A stretch of 64,000 nucleotides of DNA, taken from an uncultured Eggerthellaceae bacterium (GTDB lineage: Bacteria > Actinomycetota > Coriobacteriia > Coriobacteriales > Eggerthellaceae). The notes below the pieces were generated by a model. It had not been told where the DNA came from and ran no database searches. It saw nothing but the letters and a program-made list of their open reading frames with translations. Position numbers and translations under genes: made by a program. Positions 33,498 through 41,977 of the stretch are shown piece after piece (within the stretch, counting starts at the first letter, position 1; every line of letters starts with the position of its first letter). The DNA lies in NCBI GenBank assembly GCA_947566075.1, contig CANOIM010000010.1, forward strand, positions 12,732-76,731, given 5' to 3'.

Positions 33498-35852
33498 TCA
33501 AAGAAGATCCATCGGATCGATATCCACTGCCGTGCTGATGCCCTGGATGCTCCCACGCTTGCGGTGGAACCCCTCTAAGGCTTCTGAGATGTCCACCGCA
33601 GGTGAGCATTTCACTATCACATGCCACCGGACGAGATTCCGAATGCGTTCGAAGGCGCAGGGTGCAGCCGGGAGGACCTCGATGTCATCTCTACCCGTCT
33701 CAATGAAGTGCTGGCAGAGGTCAGCCCGGTAAGCTTCAGCTGCGCGGCGAACCGCTGAGCCTTCCCTTCCCCACAGAAGGATGTTCGCTATCCGCGCATA
33801 GGGCGGGAAGAGGAGCGCTTCGCGCTTCGGCAGCTCATTGGCCAAGAAGCGCGAACGGTCATAGGCCGCAGCCGTTCTGATGGCCACTGAATCCGCTTCG
33901 TAGGTTTGGACGAGGACGCGTCCGGGCAACTCAGCGCGGCCTGCTCGGCCCGCCACCTGCTGGATGAGATCGAAGGTACGCTCAGAGGAGCGGAAATCCG
34001 GCAGATGCAGCATGGTGTCTGCATTGATGACGCCCACCAGGGTGACTTCATCGAAATCAAGCCCCTTCGCTATCATCTGCGTTCCCAAGAGCACAGCCGC
34101 AGGCGCGGTGGCGAACTGCTCCAAGAGCCGCTGATGCGCCCCCTTGGCTGCCGTGGTGTCAGCATCCATGCGGATCACCTGGGGCGAGAGGTGCTCACAG
34201 GCTGGAGCGGCGATGCCCGGGATCAGGCCCTCCTGGGCGCTCAAGAGGCTCTTCAGCTCTGCCTCCACCCGCTGAGTGCCCACTCCATAGCGCTTGAGAT
34301 AGGGGCTTTGGCAGGAAGGGCAGACAGGCGGTGCGCCAAGGGTATAGCCGCAGTGATGGCACACCAGCTTGTTCCCCTCCTCATGGAAGGTGAGCGTAGT
34401 GGAGCAGTAGCGGCATTCGGGCACGAAGCCACAATCCCGGCAGAGGAGGAAGCGGGCGAAGCCCCGTTGGTTCAGCAGGAGCACCACCTTATGGTTAGCG
34501 GCAAGCTCTTCTCGAATGGCATTGGCAAGCTTCTTGGAGAAGATGCGCCCCTTGCTGTCATGGAACTCCACAGCCATGTCAACCACTTCTATCTGAGGCA
34601 GTGGACGGCCGTTGGCCCGCTCAGGGAGGCGCGCATAGACCCAGGCGGGATCATGCTTGGCTTGGTAGAGCGCTTCGATGGAGGGAGTGGCAGACCCGAG
34701 CACCACGGTGCAAGAGCGCTGACGCGCCATCCAGCAGGCCACATCGCGGGTGACATAGCGCGGCGCGCTCTCCTGCTTATAGGTGGTCTCATGCTCTTCA
34801 TCGATGATGATGAGCCCCAGGTTCTGCACGGGCATGAACAATGCACTGCGAGCTCCCACCACGATGCGCGCCGCCCCACAGCGAAGCAGATCCCACTGAT
34901 CGTAGCGCTCCCCCGGGCTCATCTTCGAATGCATGACCGCCACCTGATCCCCGAAGCGGCTGCGGAAGCGCGTGACCGTTTGAGGCGTCAGTGATATCTC
35001 GGGCACCAGCACGATGGCCCCTTGCCCGCGCTTCACAGCCCGCTCGATGGCTTGGAGATACACCTCCGTCTTCCCGGATCCGGTAACGCCGTCGATGAGC
35101 ACGGTGGTGACCGCAGCATCATCCATGGCCTGTTCCACCTGAGAGAGAGCCTTCTTCTGGGAAGGCGTCAACGCCTTCGGCGGTCCGCTCGAAGCGAAGG
35201 CAGCGCTTGGCCCATCTCCTGCGCGCAAGCGCCTGCGCTTCTCCACCTTCACTGCCCCCGCCTTCTCCAAAGCCTTGACCGCTGCGGTCACATCCCCATA
35301 GAGGAAGCGCAGCTCCGAGCGGCGGATGTCCCCTTGGCGCACAGCGGCTAGGACCACCTCCTGCCTGCGTGCTCCCTTGCGCGGCGTGAAGGAGCCAGCC
35401 TCCGACCCTGCCACGATCCATGCTTCCTCAGCGCTCCCCGTCTTGGGAAGGATGGTCTCCCACACGCCCCCGATCCGCTTCAGGCTGGGAGCAGCCCCCG
35501 CAGGAAAGAACAGGCGCAGGCAAGCAGAGAGCGGCGCGATGTATCGGCTTGCCAAGAAGCGCGCGCAAGCCACAGCAGCCTCAGTGAACAAAGGGGCGCT
35601 CAGCACCTCTTCGATAGGCTTGAGCTTGCCTGAGCGCACCTCTTCAGCTGAGGCGTGGGAAAGCGCGCAGACGAAGCCGACGGCCTGTTGACGGCCGAAT
35701 GCCACCCGCACCGCGCAACCCACCTCCACCTCCATGGCTGAAGGCACCGCATAGGTGAAGAGAGAGCCGATGGCTTTGGCTTGGATGTCTACGACGACAT
35801 CAACGGTCTGCGTGGGGTGCCCCTCACCGCTGGGGTGTTCGTCAGGCAGCAC
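33498..35852 (-). CDS. priA: Primosomal protein N' (replication restart helicase)
   Basis: 784 residues from GTG 35852 (AAGGAGG six bases upstream, inside the end of metK; overlap 11 bases). Walker A DGVTGSGKTEVYLQA, DEAH-type box IIIDEEHE, then eight zinc-binding cysteines (CRDCGFVPECRYC, CHHCGY, CPSCQSP) and the C-terminal helicase motifs QVAGRAGRAE. The N-terminal 3'-DNA-binding domain starts VDIQAKAIGSLFTYAVP. It reloads DnaB at stalled forks. Confidence 0.95.
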   Translation of the reverse strand: MLPDEHPSGEGHPTQTVDVVVDIQAKAIGSLFTYAVPSAMEVEVGCAVRVAFGRQQAVGFVCALSHASAEEVRSGKLKPIEEVLSAPLFTEAAVACARFLASRYIAPLSACLRLFFPAGAAPSLKRIGGVWETILPKTGSAEEAWIVAGSEAGSFTPRKGARRQEVVLAAVRQGDIRRSELRFLYGDVTAAVKALEKAGAVKVEKRRRLRAGDGPSAAFASSGPPKALTPSQKKALSQVEQAMDDAAVTTVLIDGVTGSGKTEVYLQAIERAVKRGQGAIVLVPEISLTPQTVTRFRSRFGDQVAVMHSKMSPGERYDQWDLLRCGAARIVVGARSALFMPVQNLGLIIIDEEHETTYKQESAPRYVTRDVACWMARQRSCTVVLGSATPSIEALYQAKHDPAWVYARLPERANGRPLPQIEVVDMAVEFHDSKGRIFSKKLANAIREELAANHKVVLLLNQRGFARFLLCRDCGFVPECRYCSTTLTFHEEGNKLVCHHCGYTLGAPPVCPSCQSPYLKRYGVGTQRVEAELKSLLSAQEGLIPGIAAPACEHLSPQVIRMDADTTAAKGAHQRLLEQFATAPAAVLLGTQMIAKGLDFDEVTLVGVINADTMLHLPDFRSSERTFDLIQQVAGRAGRAELPGRVLVQTYEADSVAIRTAAAYDRSRFLANELPKREALLFPPYARIANILLWGREGSAVRRAAEAYRADLCQHFIETGRDDIEVLPAAPCAFERIRNLVRWHVIVKCSPAVDISEALEGFHRKRGSIQGISTAVDIDPMDLL

Positions 35853-37104
35853 AGGCCTCCTTGAGCTGATCCACCCTGTCTGTCCGCTCCCAGGTGAACT
35901 CAGGCAGCTCTCGGCCGAAATGACCATAAGCGGCAGTCTTCTGATAGATAGGACGACGCAGATCCAGCGCATCGATGATAGCGGCGGGGCGCAAGTCGAA
36001 CACCTGGGAGATGGCGCGCTCTATCTGGTCTTCGGGCACATGGTTCGTGCCGAAGGTGTCAACCATGATGCTGACCGGTTCCGCCACGCCGATGGCATAG
36101 GCCAGCTGCACCTCGCAGCGGTCCGCCAACCCAGCCGCCACCACGTTCTTCGCCACCCAGCGGGCTGCATAGGCGGCAGAGCGGTCTACCTTGGTGCAAT
36201 CCTTGCCGGAGAAGGCCCCACCCCCATGGCGGCCCATGCCGCCATAGGTGTCAACGATGATCTTGCGGCCCGTGAGGCCCGCATCTCCCATGGGGCCGCC
36301 GATGACGAAGCGGCCGGTAGGGTTCACGAAGATCTCAACATCATCAGTCAGCTTGATGTCCTCGGCTTCGAAGACGGGTTCGATGACATTGCGGATGATG
36401 GCTTCACGCAAGGTGGCTTGATCAGCCTCTTCACCATGCTGGGTTGAGACCACCACCTTCTCAACGGCCACGGGCACATCATCCACATAGCGCACGGATA
36501 TCTGGGTCTTGCCGTCCGGGCGCAGGAAGGGCAGCGTGCCGTTCTTGCGCACCTCGGTCAGGCGCTCTGAGAGGCGGTGGGCCAGATAGATGGGCATGGG
36601 CATGAGCGTGGAGGTCTCATTGCAGGCATAGCCGAACATCATGCCCTGATCTCCCGCTCCCACCAGCTCATAGGGATCTGCTTCCACCCCCGCTTCCTGG
36701 GCTTCCAGGGATTCATCCACGCCCTGGGCGATGTCTGGGGACTGCTCATGGATGGAGCTCATGACAGCGCAGGTGTTGCCGTCGAAGCCGTATTTGGCGC
36801 GGTCATAGCCGATACCGGTGACCACGTCGCGCACGATCTGCTGCACGTCAACGTAGGCTTGGGTGCGTATCTCACCGGTGACGAAGACGGTTCCGGTGGT
36901 GGTGAGCGTCTCGCAGGCGCAGCGGACATCATCCACGTTCGCCGGAGCACCGTTAGGGGCTATATAGCCCTGGGACTGGAGCTCTATCTCCTTCGCCAAG
37001 ATGGCATCCAAGATAGCGTCAGATATCTGATCGCAGATCTTGTCCGGATGACCTTCGGTGACCGATTCGCTGGTGAAGAGATAAGTGCGGGTGCCTTCAT
37101 TCAT
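35842..37104 (-). CDS. metK: S-adenosylmethionine synthetase
   Basis: 420 residues from ATG 37104 (AAGGAGG then five bases). Signatures: FTSESVTEGHPDKICDQISDAILD (ATP/methionine site), GAGDQGMMFGYA and GGGAFSGKDCTKVDRSAAY. It makes SAM from methionine and ATP. Readings upstream of 37104 enter the leader, which carries a probable SAM riboswitch whose 3' strand overlaps the ribosome-binding site. priA follows, overlapping. Confidence 0.96.
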   Translation of the reverse strand: MNEGTRTYLFTSESVTEGHPDKICDQISDAILDAILAKEIELQSQGYIAPNGAPANVDDVRCACETLTTTGTVFVTGEIRTQAYVDVQQIVRDVVTGIGYDRAKYGFDGNTCAVMSSIHEQSPDIAQGVDESLEAQEAGVEADPYELVGAGDQGMMFGYACNETSTLMPMPIYLAHRLSERLTEVRKNGTLPFLRPDGKTQISVRYVDDVPVAVEKVVVSTQHGEEADQATLREAIIRNVIEPVFEAEDIKLTDDVEIFVNPTGRFVIGGPMGDAGLTGRKIIVDTYGGMGRHGGGAFSGKDCTKVDRSAAYAARWVAKNVVAAGLADRCEVQLAYAIGVAEPVSIMVDTFGTNHVPEDQIERAISQVFDLRPAAIIDALDLRRPIYQKTAAYGHFGRELPEFTWERTDRVDQLKEACAA

Positions 37105-37112
37105 CATATCCT

Positions 37113-37208
37113 CCTTCATCGATGATGGCAGGACCACCTTGGCAGCATGCATGCCAGGTTGGTGCCGGGGTCAGCAAGCCAACTCTCTCGCCCGGCTCTT
37201 GATAACGG
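37113..37208 (-). promoter_or_regulatory. Probable SAM-I-type riboswitch in metK leader
   Basis: Minus-strand leader of about 110 bases. Conserved SAM-I pieces appear in order: TTATCAAGAG (37205-37196), then GGCTTGCTGACCCCGGC with a following ACC, a P3-like hairpin ACCTGGCA-TGCATGC-TGCCAAGGT, and GGTGGTCC. TTATC can pair with GATGA (37120-37116), which lies directly against AAGGAGG (37116-37110). Ligand-stabilised P1 pairing would thus hide the ribosome site, giving translational control. Some core positions (GGTGCTAAT in SAM-I) differ, so it may be a SAM-I/IV variant. Confidence 0.6.
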
Positions 37209-37226
37209 GAATGCATACGGCCTGCG

Positions 37227-37232
37227 ATTATA
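37227..37232 (-). promoter_or_regulatory. metK -10 box
   Basis: Perfect TATAAT on the minus strand, about 123 bases before the metK start. Transcription would begin near 37220, just before the riboswitch. No good -35 hexamer is seen at the usual distance. Confidence 0.6.
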
Positions 37233-37400
37233 CGCCATTGAATACAAAAGAGAGGGCCTTCTTCGAGCAGATGCCTCCCTCCTCCGATCTTCCTGTAACG
37301 TTCTTGCCTCCTCTTGCGTCTAATGGGCGTAGAGTTGGAGATGCGAAGGCTGACACGGCGCCAGAAGCCTTCGCCGAAGCAGAAGCAAAGGAGACAAAAC

Positions 37401-38009
37401 GTGAAGACCCTTCTGCAACGCGCTCGGGCCGGAGATGCAGACGCGTTCGCCATCCTCTTCCAACAGCACGCCCCCAACCTTTGGCGAACAGCCTGGGCCG
37501 TGCTCCAGAACGAACAGAGCGCAGCGGATGCGCTCCAAGAGACCACCATCAAAGCCTGGCAGGCCCTTCCCTCGTTCAGCGGCAAGAGCAGCCTTGCCAC
37601 CTGGCTCACGCGCATCCTACTGAACACCTGTTTCGACGAGCAGCGCCGAGAGCACAAGGTCATCCCCTTCGCCGACATAGCGAAAACGGAGTCTGATGCA
37701 GGACCCGCGGCTACCCAGCCGATCCACATCCAACCGCTTCCCGGCGTTGAAGATGCCATCCAGAGGCTGGATGCCGATGCGGTGCTGGATCAGCTCAGCG
37801 AAGAAGACCGGGCTATCCTGGCGCTGTGCTATGGCGAAGACCTTCCCTTGAGAGAGGCGGCTGCTGTTCTGGGGATAACCGAAGGGGCAGTGCGCACGCG
37901 CCTCTTCCGCGCCCGAGCCCGGTTCAAAGAAGCCTATCGCCAAGCAGACCGCACAGCCGATGAAGCACCTATGACCATTAACCCTTCGATCAAGGAGGCA
38001 GCCTCATGA
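37401..38009 (+). CDS. ECF-type RNA polymerase sigma factor
   Basis: 202 residues from GTG 37401 (AAAGGAGAC seven bases upstream). Region 2 ARAGDADAFAILFQQHAPNLWRTAW and SAADALQETTIKAWQALPSF, then region 4 LREAAAVLGITEGAVRTRLFRARARF. Region 1 and 3 are absent, as in extracytoplasmic-function sigmas. The stop overlaps the start of the DUF4179 membrane protein (ATGA, 38006-38009), which is likely its anti-sigma or sensor partner. Confidence 0.93.
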   Translation: MKTLLQRARAGDADAFAILFQQHAPNLWRTAWAVLQNEQSAADALQETTIKAWQALPSFSGKSSLATWLTRILLNTCFDEQRREHKVIPFADIAKTESDAGPAATQPIHIQPLPGVEDAIQRLDADAVLDQLSEEDRAILALCYGEDLPLREAAAVLGITEGAVRTRLFRARARFKEAYRQADRTADEAPMTINPSIKEAAS

Positions 38010-39523
38010 CCGATCAGACCTTCATGACAGAACATCAGGGAAGCGAATGGAGCGAGCGCATCGCTGAGGCCTTGGATCCGGGCCCCATCCCTGGGCCCGT
38101 GCAGGCCCGGCTGGAACGGACCTATGCAGCGCTGGGCAAGATCCCCCAGGAAAGACCAGCGCGGGCGCGCTCATCCAAGCGAGGGACCGTCATATTGGCC
38201 GCCGTGCTCGCCTCTTCGCTGGTGTGTGGCGTTGCCTTCGCTGCCGGGAATCTCATCAAGATGGGCGAAGGGGACGGTGCGTTCTTCTCTGAGCAGAAGA
38301 ACCTTCCCGTGTTCAGCAGCATGGAACCGGGAGCCAAGGCCCTGAGCGCCGTGGTGGGCCAGAGCACCACCCTAGACGGAACCCAGGTGACCCTAGACAG
38401 CATCTCCTGTGACCGCAACGTGGCGAACCTCTACCTCACCCTGCACCGCGATGGAGGATTCGATCTCACAGAAGCCTCCGCCTATGAGGGTTCTGAGGAA
38501 AGCGTATGGTCTAAGCTGCAATCCCTCCTACCCGTGCTCTCCTTCACGCTGACCAACGGCGATGGGACCACCTCCACCGGAGACGTGCAGCGCCTGGATG
38601 CCTATGAGGAAGCGGGGGATATCAAATGCCTCATGCGTTTGACCCCCGAAGCGCTCATGGGAGAAGAGGTGCAGCTGTCCATCCAGGGTTGGTCCCAGGA
38701 GAACGGAGCGGAACAATCAGCCTTCGCCTTGGGGTTAGACCTCTCCGAGGTGCCTCTGCCAAAGGAACTCGGAACCCAAGAGCTCACCTTTCCCACACCC
38801 CAAGGGGAGAAGACCCTGGGCATGAAGCGCTTCACGGCCTCAGAGCTGGCCTGTGTCATGGTGGTGCGCAATGATGAGACTCAATGGAAAGATGAGAGCG
38901 GCGCAGATGTCTGGGGGCTGCCCAGCAACGCGCTCAACCCCGCTTACCTGAAGATGACCGATGATCTGGGCAACACCCTCTACGAAGTGGAAGCGGGAGA
39001 TGGTCAGGGGATCAGCTTCGACGGGGCCAGGGTGATCGAGTTGGCTGGCTTGAGCCCTGAGGCCCAAAGCGTCACCTTCACTCCCATGGAGGGCGCTGAT
39101 GTGACCCAGGAGGTCCGCATTGATATAGACGTGACCCAGCCTGATGCCAAGATCCCCCTCACGAGCTTCGGCGGCTTCGAGCTAGCCCGCTGGCAGGTGC
39201 AGGACCAGACGGTCCTGTTCAGCCTCAAGCCCTACGGATGGTTCCCCCAAGGAAGCGCCCCAGAGCTTTTGACGGATACGCTGGTGCCCATGATCGCTGA
39301 CAGGTGGACTGATCCTGACACCGGTGAGAGCGGAACGGGCTATCACAGCGCCATCAGCTGGAGCAAGTGGGATTACGCCACCGGAGAGCTTCTTGTGATG
39401 CACTCCTACTACCAGGCGAGCCCCGAGGAGTTGGAAGCCATCCACGACTACTACACCTACGGCTACGGGCCTGACGCCTTCATCGAAGAAGCATCAGCGG
39501 CGAAGACGCTTCCCTTCGCTTGA
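38006..39523 (+). CDS. DUF4179-type membrane protein, putative anti-sigma/sensor
   Basis: 505 residues. A cytosolic N-terminus of about 60 residues (IAEALDPGPIPGPVQARLERTY) is followed by one membrane helix (GTVILAAVLASSLVCGVAFA) and a large extracytoplasmic part of beta-rich modules (FTLTNGDGTTSTGDVQ, DGTQVTLDSISCDRN). This is the DUF4179 architecture, which regularly follows ECF sigma genes in Firmicutes and Actinobacteria. It is inferred to hold the sigma factor until an envelope signal. Overlaps the sigma gene. Confidence 0.85.
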   Translation: MTDQTFMTEHQGSEWSERIAEALDPGPIPGPVQARLERTYAALGKIPQERPARARSSKRGTVILAAVLASSLVCGVAFAAGNLIKMGEGDGAFFSEQKNLPVFSSMEPGAKALSAVVGQSTTLDGTQVTLDSISCDRNVANLYLTLHRDGGFDLTEASAYEGSEESVWSKLQSLLPVLSFTLTNGDGTTSTGDVQRLDAYEEAGDIKCLMRLTPEALMGEEVQLSIQGWSQENGAEQSAFALGLDLSEVPLPKELGTQELTFPTPQGEKTLGMKRFTASELACVMVVRNDETQWKDESGADVWGLPSNALNPAYLKMTDDLGNTLYEVEAGDGQGISFDGARVIELAGLSPEAQSVTFTPMEGADVTQEVRIDIDVTQPDAKIPLTSFGGFELARWQVQDQTVLFSLKPYGWFPQGSAPELLTDTLVPMIADRWTDPDTGESGTGYHSAISWSKWDYATGELLVMHSYYQASPEELEAIHDYYTYGYGPDAFIEEASAAKTLPFA

Positions 39524-39532
39524 GGAATGCGA

Positions 39533-39563
39533 GAAGGGGCTGCCTCTCAGAGACGGCCCCTTC
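39533..39563 (+). terminator. Terminator of sigma-DUF4179 operon
   Basis: GAAGGGGC (39533-39540) and GCCCCTTC (39556-39563) form a perfect 8-bp stem with the inner CTCTCAGAGA able to pair further, followed by ATCTTTGGGC. It is 10 bases after the stop codon and also faces the 3' end of the convergent endonuclease gene. Confidence 0.75.
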
Positions 39564-39612
39564 ATCTTTGGGCAAAACTACGCTTTGGAAGGTCACGAGC
39601 TGCTTGTAGGGC

Positions 39613-40449
39613 CTAGCCCTTGTAGGCCTCCTGGAAGCGAGCGACATCCCGCTCATAGGTGACCAAGGTGGAGTGGGGCTCTTCCAGATAGAAGGCCTTA
39701 CCAGCCAGGCGCGGATGGTTCGTGAGAGCCGAAAGCGCTTCGAAGCCGATCTGCCCCTCTCCTATGGGCGCATGGCGGTCAACGTGGCTGCCCAAGGCCT
39801 CCTTGGAATCATTCAGATGGAAGGCATAGAGCTTATCGAGGCCGATCTTCTGGTCGAACTCATCTAATACGCCATCCAGGTTGGACTTGATGTCATAACC
39901 CGCAGCCCACACGGCAGAGGTGTCCATGCAGATGCCCACCTTGTCTGCCTGATCAACGTTCTTGATCATCTGAGCAAGCTCATCGAAGGTGGAACCCACC
40001 TGATGACCCTCCCCCGCCATGGTGTCTATCAGCACCTTGGTGGACTGAGCGGACGTGATGGTCTTATTGAGCGCATCTGACACGTTCTGGATGGCCTCCC
40101 CGGCGCTGACGCCCGGCGCGCTGCCCGGACGCACCAGATAATAGTCAATGGGCAGATGCTCGAGGGCTGCTAGATCCTCTGCCATCACCATGAGCGTGAA
40201 ATCCTTCTTGGACATCTCAGGGTTGGCTGGTTCCACATCATAGGGGGCATAGCCGCAGGCCTGGGCGATGCCATGCTCTTTCATATAGGCTTGGAAGGCT
40301 TCTTCGTCCTTCGGATCAGCCTTCGCCACAGCACCGCCTCGCGGGTTGCGCGTGAAGAACTGGAAGGTGTTCGCGTTGATGGAGACGGCCTCCTTTGCCA
40401 TGAAGAGGTAGCCTTCGCGCTTGGATAGATGGCATCCGATGGTAAGCAT
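39613..40449 (-). CDS. Endonuclease IV-fold protein with altered metal site
   Basis: 278 residues from ATG 40449 (AAAGGGAGAAC upstream). The AP endonuclease 2 TIM barrel is clear: INANTFQFFTRNPRGG, AGEGHQVGSTFDELAQMI, FHLNDSKEALGSHVDRHAPIGEGQIG. Aligned with E. coli Nfo by eye, zinc ligands His69, His109, Glu145 and His182 read Tyr (CGYAPY), Arg (LVRPGS), Asp (LIDTMAGEG) and Ala (MDTSAVW). Asp179, His216, Asp229, His231 and Glu261 remain. The Zn1 site is therefore gone. It may be an inactive or repurposed paralogue; I would not call it a working Nfo. Confidence 0.85.
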   Translation of the reverse strand: MLTIGCHLSKREGYLFMAKEAVSINANTFQFFTRNPRGGAVAKADPKDEEAFQAYMKEHGIAQACGYAPYDVEPANPEMSKKDFTLMVMAEDLAALEHLPIDYYLVRPGSAPGVSAGEAIQNVSDALNKTITSAQSTKVLIDTMAGEGHQVGSTFDELAQMIKNVDQADKVGICMDTSAVWAAGYDIKSNLDGVLDEFDQKIGLDKLYAFHLNDSKEALGSHVDRHAPIGEGQIGFEALSALTNHPRLAGKAFYLEEPHSTLVTYERDVARFQEAYKG

Positions 40450-40472
40450 GATGTTCTCCCTTTCGCCCAGGA

Positions 40473-40500
40473 TATATAGGAAGAAGGTATGTCCTCCCAA
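40473..40500 (-). promoter_or_regulatory. Promoter of the endonuclease IV-like gene
   Basis: On the minus strand TTGGGA (40500-40495), 16-base spacer, TATATA (40478-40473), 24 bases before the start codon, giving a very short leader. Confidence 0.55.
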
Positions 40501-40752
40501 GTGATCTGAGCGCTTCGCAGGTCGAACCGTTACCAGAGAGAAAGCACACTGATATCCGATGGGTGGACATTCTGTTGCTTTTAAGGCTGACCTGCCCTTC
40601 GAGGCGAACGCCAAAGCGAACATCAAAGATCGGCTACCTTGCCCTTCTGAACCCCTGCTGATATAACCTAATGCACGCCTGAGTGAAGACATTTGCCAAA
40701 CCCATGGGACAGAAGCCGGGTCATCTGTCGCTTTGAGTAGAAAGTGATCAGG
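40501..40752. other. Intergenic region between divergent genes
   Basis: Together with 40450-40500, about 300 bases separate two divergent starts. Beside the two promoter candidates I see no hairpin, repeat or small ORF with a ribosome site. It is less G+C-rich than its flanks. Confidence 0.5.
40639..40667 (+). promoter_or_regulatory. Promoter of the unrecognised gene at 40753
   Basis: TTGCCC (40639-40644), 17-base spacer, TATAAC (40662-40667), leader about 80 bases. Four to five of six matches in each box. Confidence 0.5.
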
Positions 40753-41850
40753 ATGAACATTCCTTACTTCGACGGTTGCGGATCGTTCCAGGTCAAAGGG
40801 CCAAACGTCGGACGCGCGCACAGACTACGCATCCCTGTATGGTGGTTCCAGGATCATGTGGAGATGGATTGGGCGCTGGTCCTGATCGCCGTTTCCGCTG
40901 GTTACCTGCCGCCTTCGGAAGTGATCGACTTCGCATCTCGCACCCTTGAAGAAGATAGCCCCCAAAGCATCTGCAACCTTGCCATCCTTGCATTCGAGCC
41001 CAACCCCGATGCCGCTCGCGAGGAAAAGGATATTGCCTGCATTGCTGCAGGCATCAGCAAAGACGAATGGTCGGCTGCTTTTGAAAAGCTGTTCTACGCC
41101 GTTGCATGCTGGATGTATGTCGACTGCGTCGACGAATATACCCCATTCCGTTACGATCTCTCCGTTGATCTCCATAGACTCTGGGAGGCCCTTGGTCATC
41201 CCCGCATCGGCGAACACCTCTTTGGATACAACGAAGGCGAAAGGGAATTCCCGGAAGGCGTGTTAGGTTCATTGGAGATACCCTGGTCCGCGAGATGCGA
41301 ACCATTATGGAAACAGTTCGTTGCCGAAGGAAAGGCGAGATTCCAGCCGAAGCACGCCTTCACCGAGGCCTCTATAAAGACTAATACAGACTGGAATGTC
41401 GCCAACGGCATGCCCTTCATCATCCCAACCCCCTTTATAGCTGAACCTATGAACTTCTTCGTTGCAGGCGAAGACCCGATGATGAAGCAGCTGCAACATC
41501 AATACTATGCATCGAACATAGTCCGCGAGATGTGCAACAGCGAGGGTTTTGTAGTGGAGTTCGCGATAAGCAGCGGCGTTGAACCGCTCACAGACTGTAA
41601 GCCGTCTTTTGCCATCGGCGACGTGTTCGCCGACAGCGATGGGGGGAGCGTCGGTTTCGTCATGACCGTGAAAGATGGCTATTTGCATTCGCTTGAAGCT
41701 TATACGCTTGCTTTCACGCTGGACGGGCGTGGATGGCCTCCGAGTGGAAGCGCGTTCGACGACGTGCATTACTATCTTTACACACACGAACTGTCCGAAC
41801 GCGAATGGGATCGTATCCGCCCGAACTGGCAGCTTGAGACATCATCCTAG
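40753..41850 (+). CDS. Unrecognised two-part soluble protein
   Basis: 365 residues from ATG 40753 (a GTG three codons earlier, 40744, is possible; ribosome sites are poor). Not recognised with confidence. The N-terminal half is helical and rich in Trp/Cys (WALVLIAVSAGYLPP, LFYAVACWMYVDCVDEY) and faintly resembles DUF2247. The C-terminal half contains VGFVMTVKDGYLHSLEAY, like the small domains of toxin-immunity proteins. No signal peptide or membrane helix. Codon choice (CGTT, ATAAGC) looks less biased than its neighbours, and it sits next to a dispersed repeat, so recent acquisition is plausible. Confidence 0.75.
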   Translation: MNIPYFDGCGSFQVKGPNVGRAHRLRIPVWWFQDHVEMDWALVLIAVSAGYLPPSEVIDFASRTLEEDSPQSICNLAILAFEPNPDAAREEKDIACIAAGISKDEWSAAFEKLFYAVACWMYVDCVDEYTPFRYDLSVDLHRLWEALGHPRIGEHLFGYNEGEREFPEGVLGSLEIPWSARCEPLWKQFVAEGKARFQPKHAFTEASIKTNTDWNVANGMPFIIPTPFIAEPMNFFVAGEDPMMKQLQHQYYASNIVREMCNSEGFVVEFAISSGVEPLTDCKPSFAIGDVFADSDGGSVGFVMTVKDGYLHSLEAYTLAFTLDGRGWPPSGSAFDDVHYYLYTHELSEREWDRIRPNWQLETSS

Positions 41851-41977
41851 ATACGATAACAGTCGTGCGACATGGGATGTTGGGTGCAGATGTTATCTTG
41901 GAACCCAGTAGGGACGGACGGACTCAAGGGGTCGAGAGCTTGCTGCTGCATCAGATCCTAATACCGAAGATCACGTG

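Noticed and set aside
40450..40821. Long N-terminal extension of the endonuclease IV-like ORF
   Set aside because: It crosses the promoter and the next divergent gene; the ATG at 40449 gives the normal family start MLTIGCHLSKREGYL.
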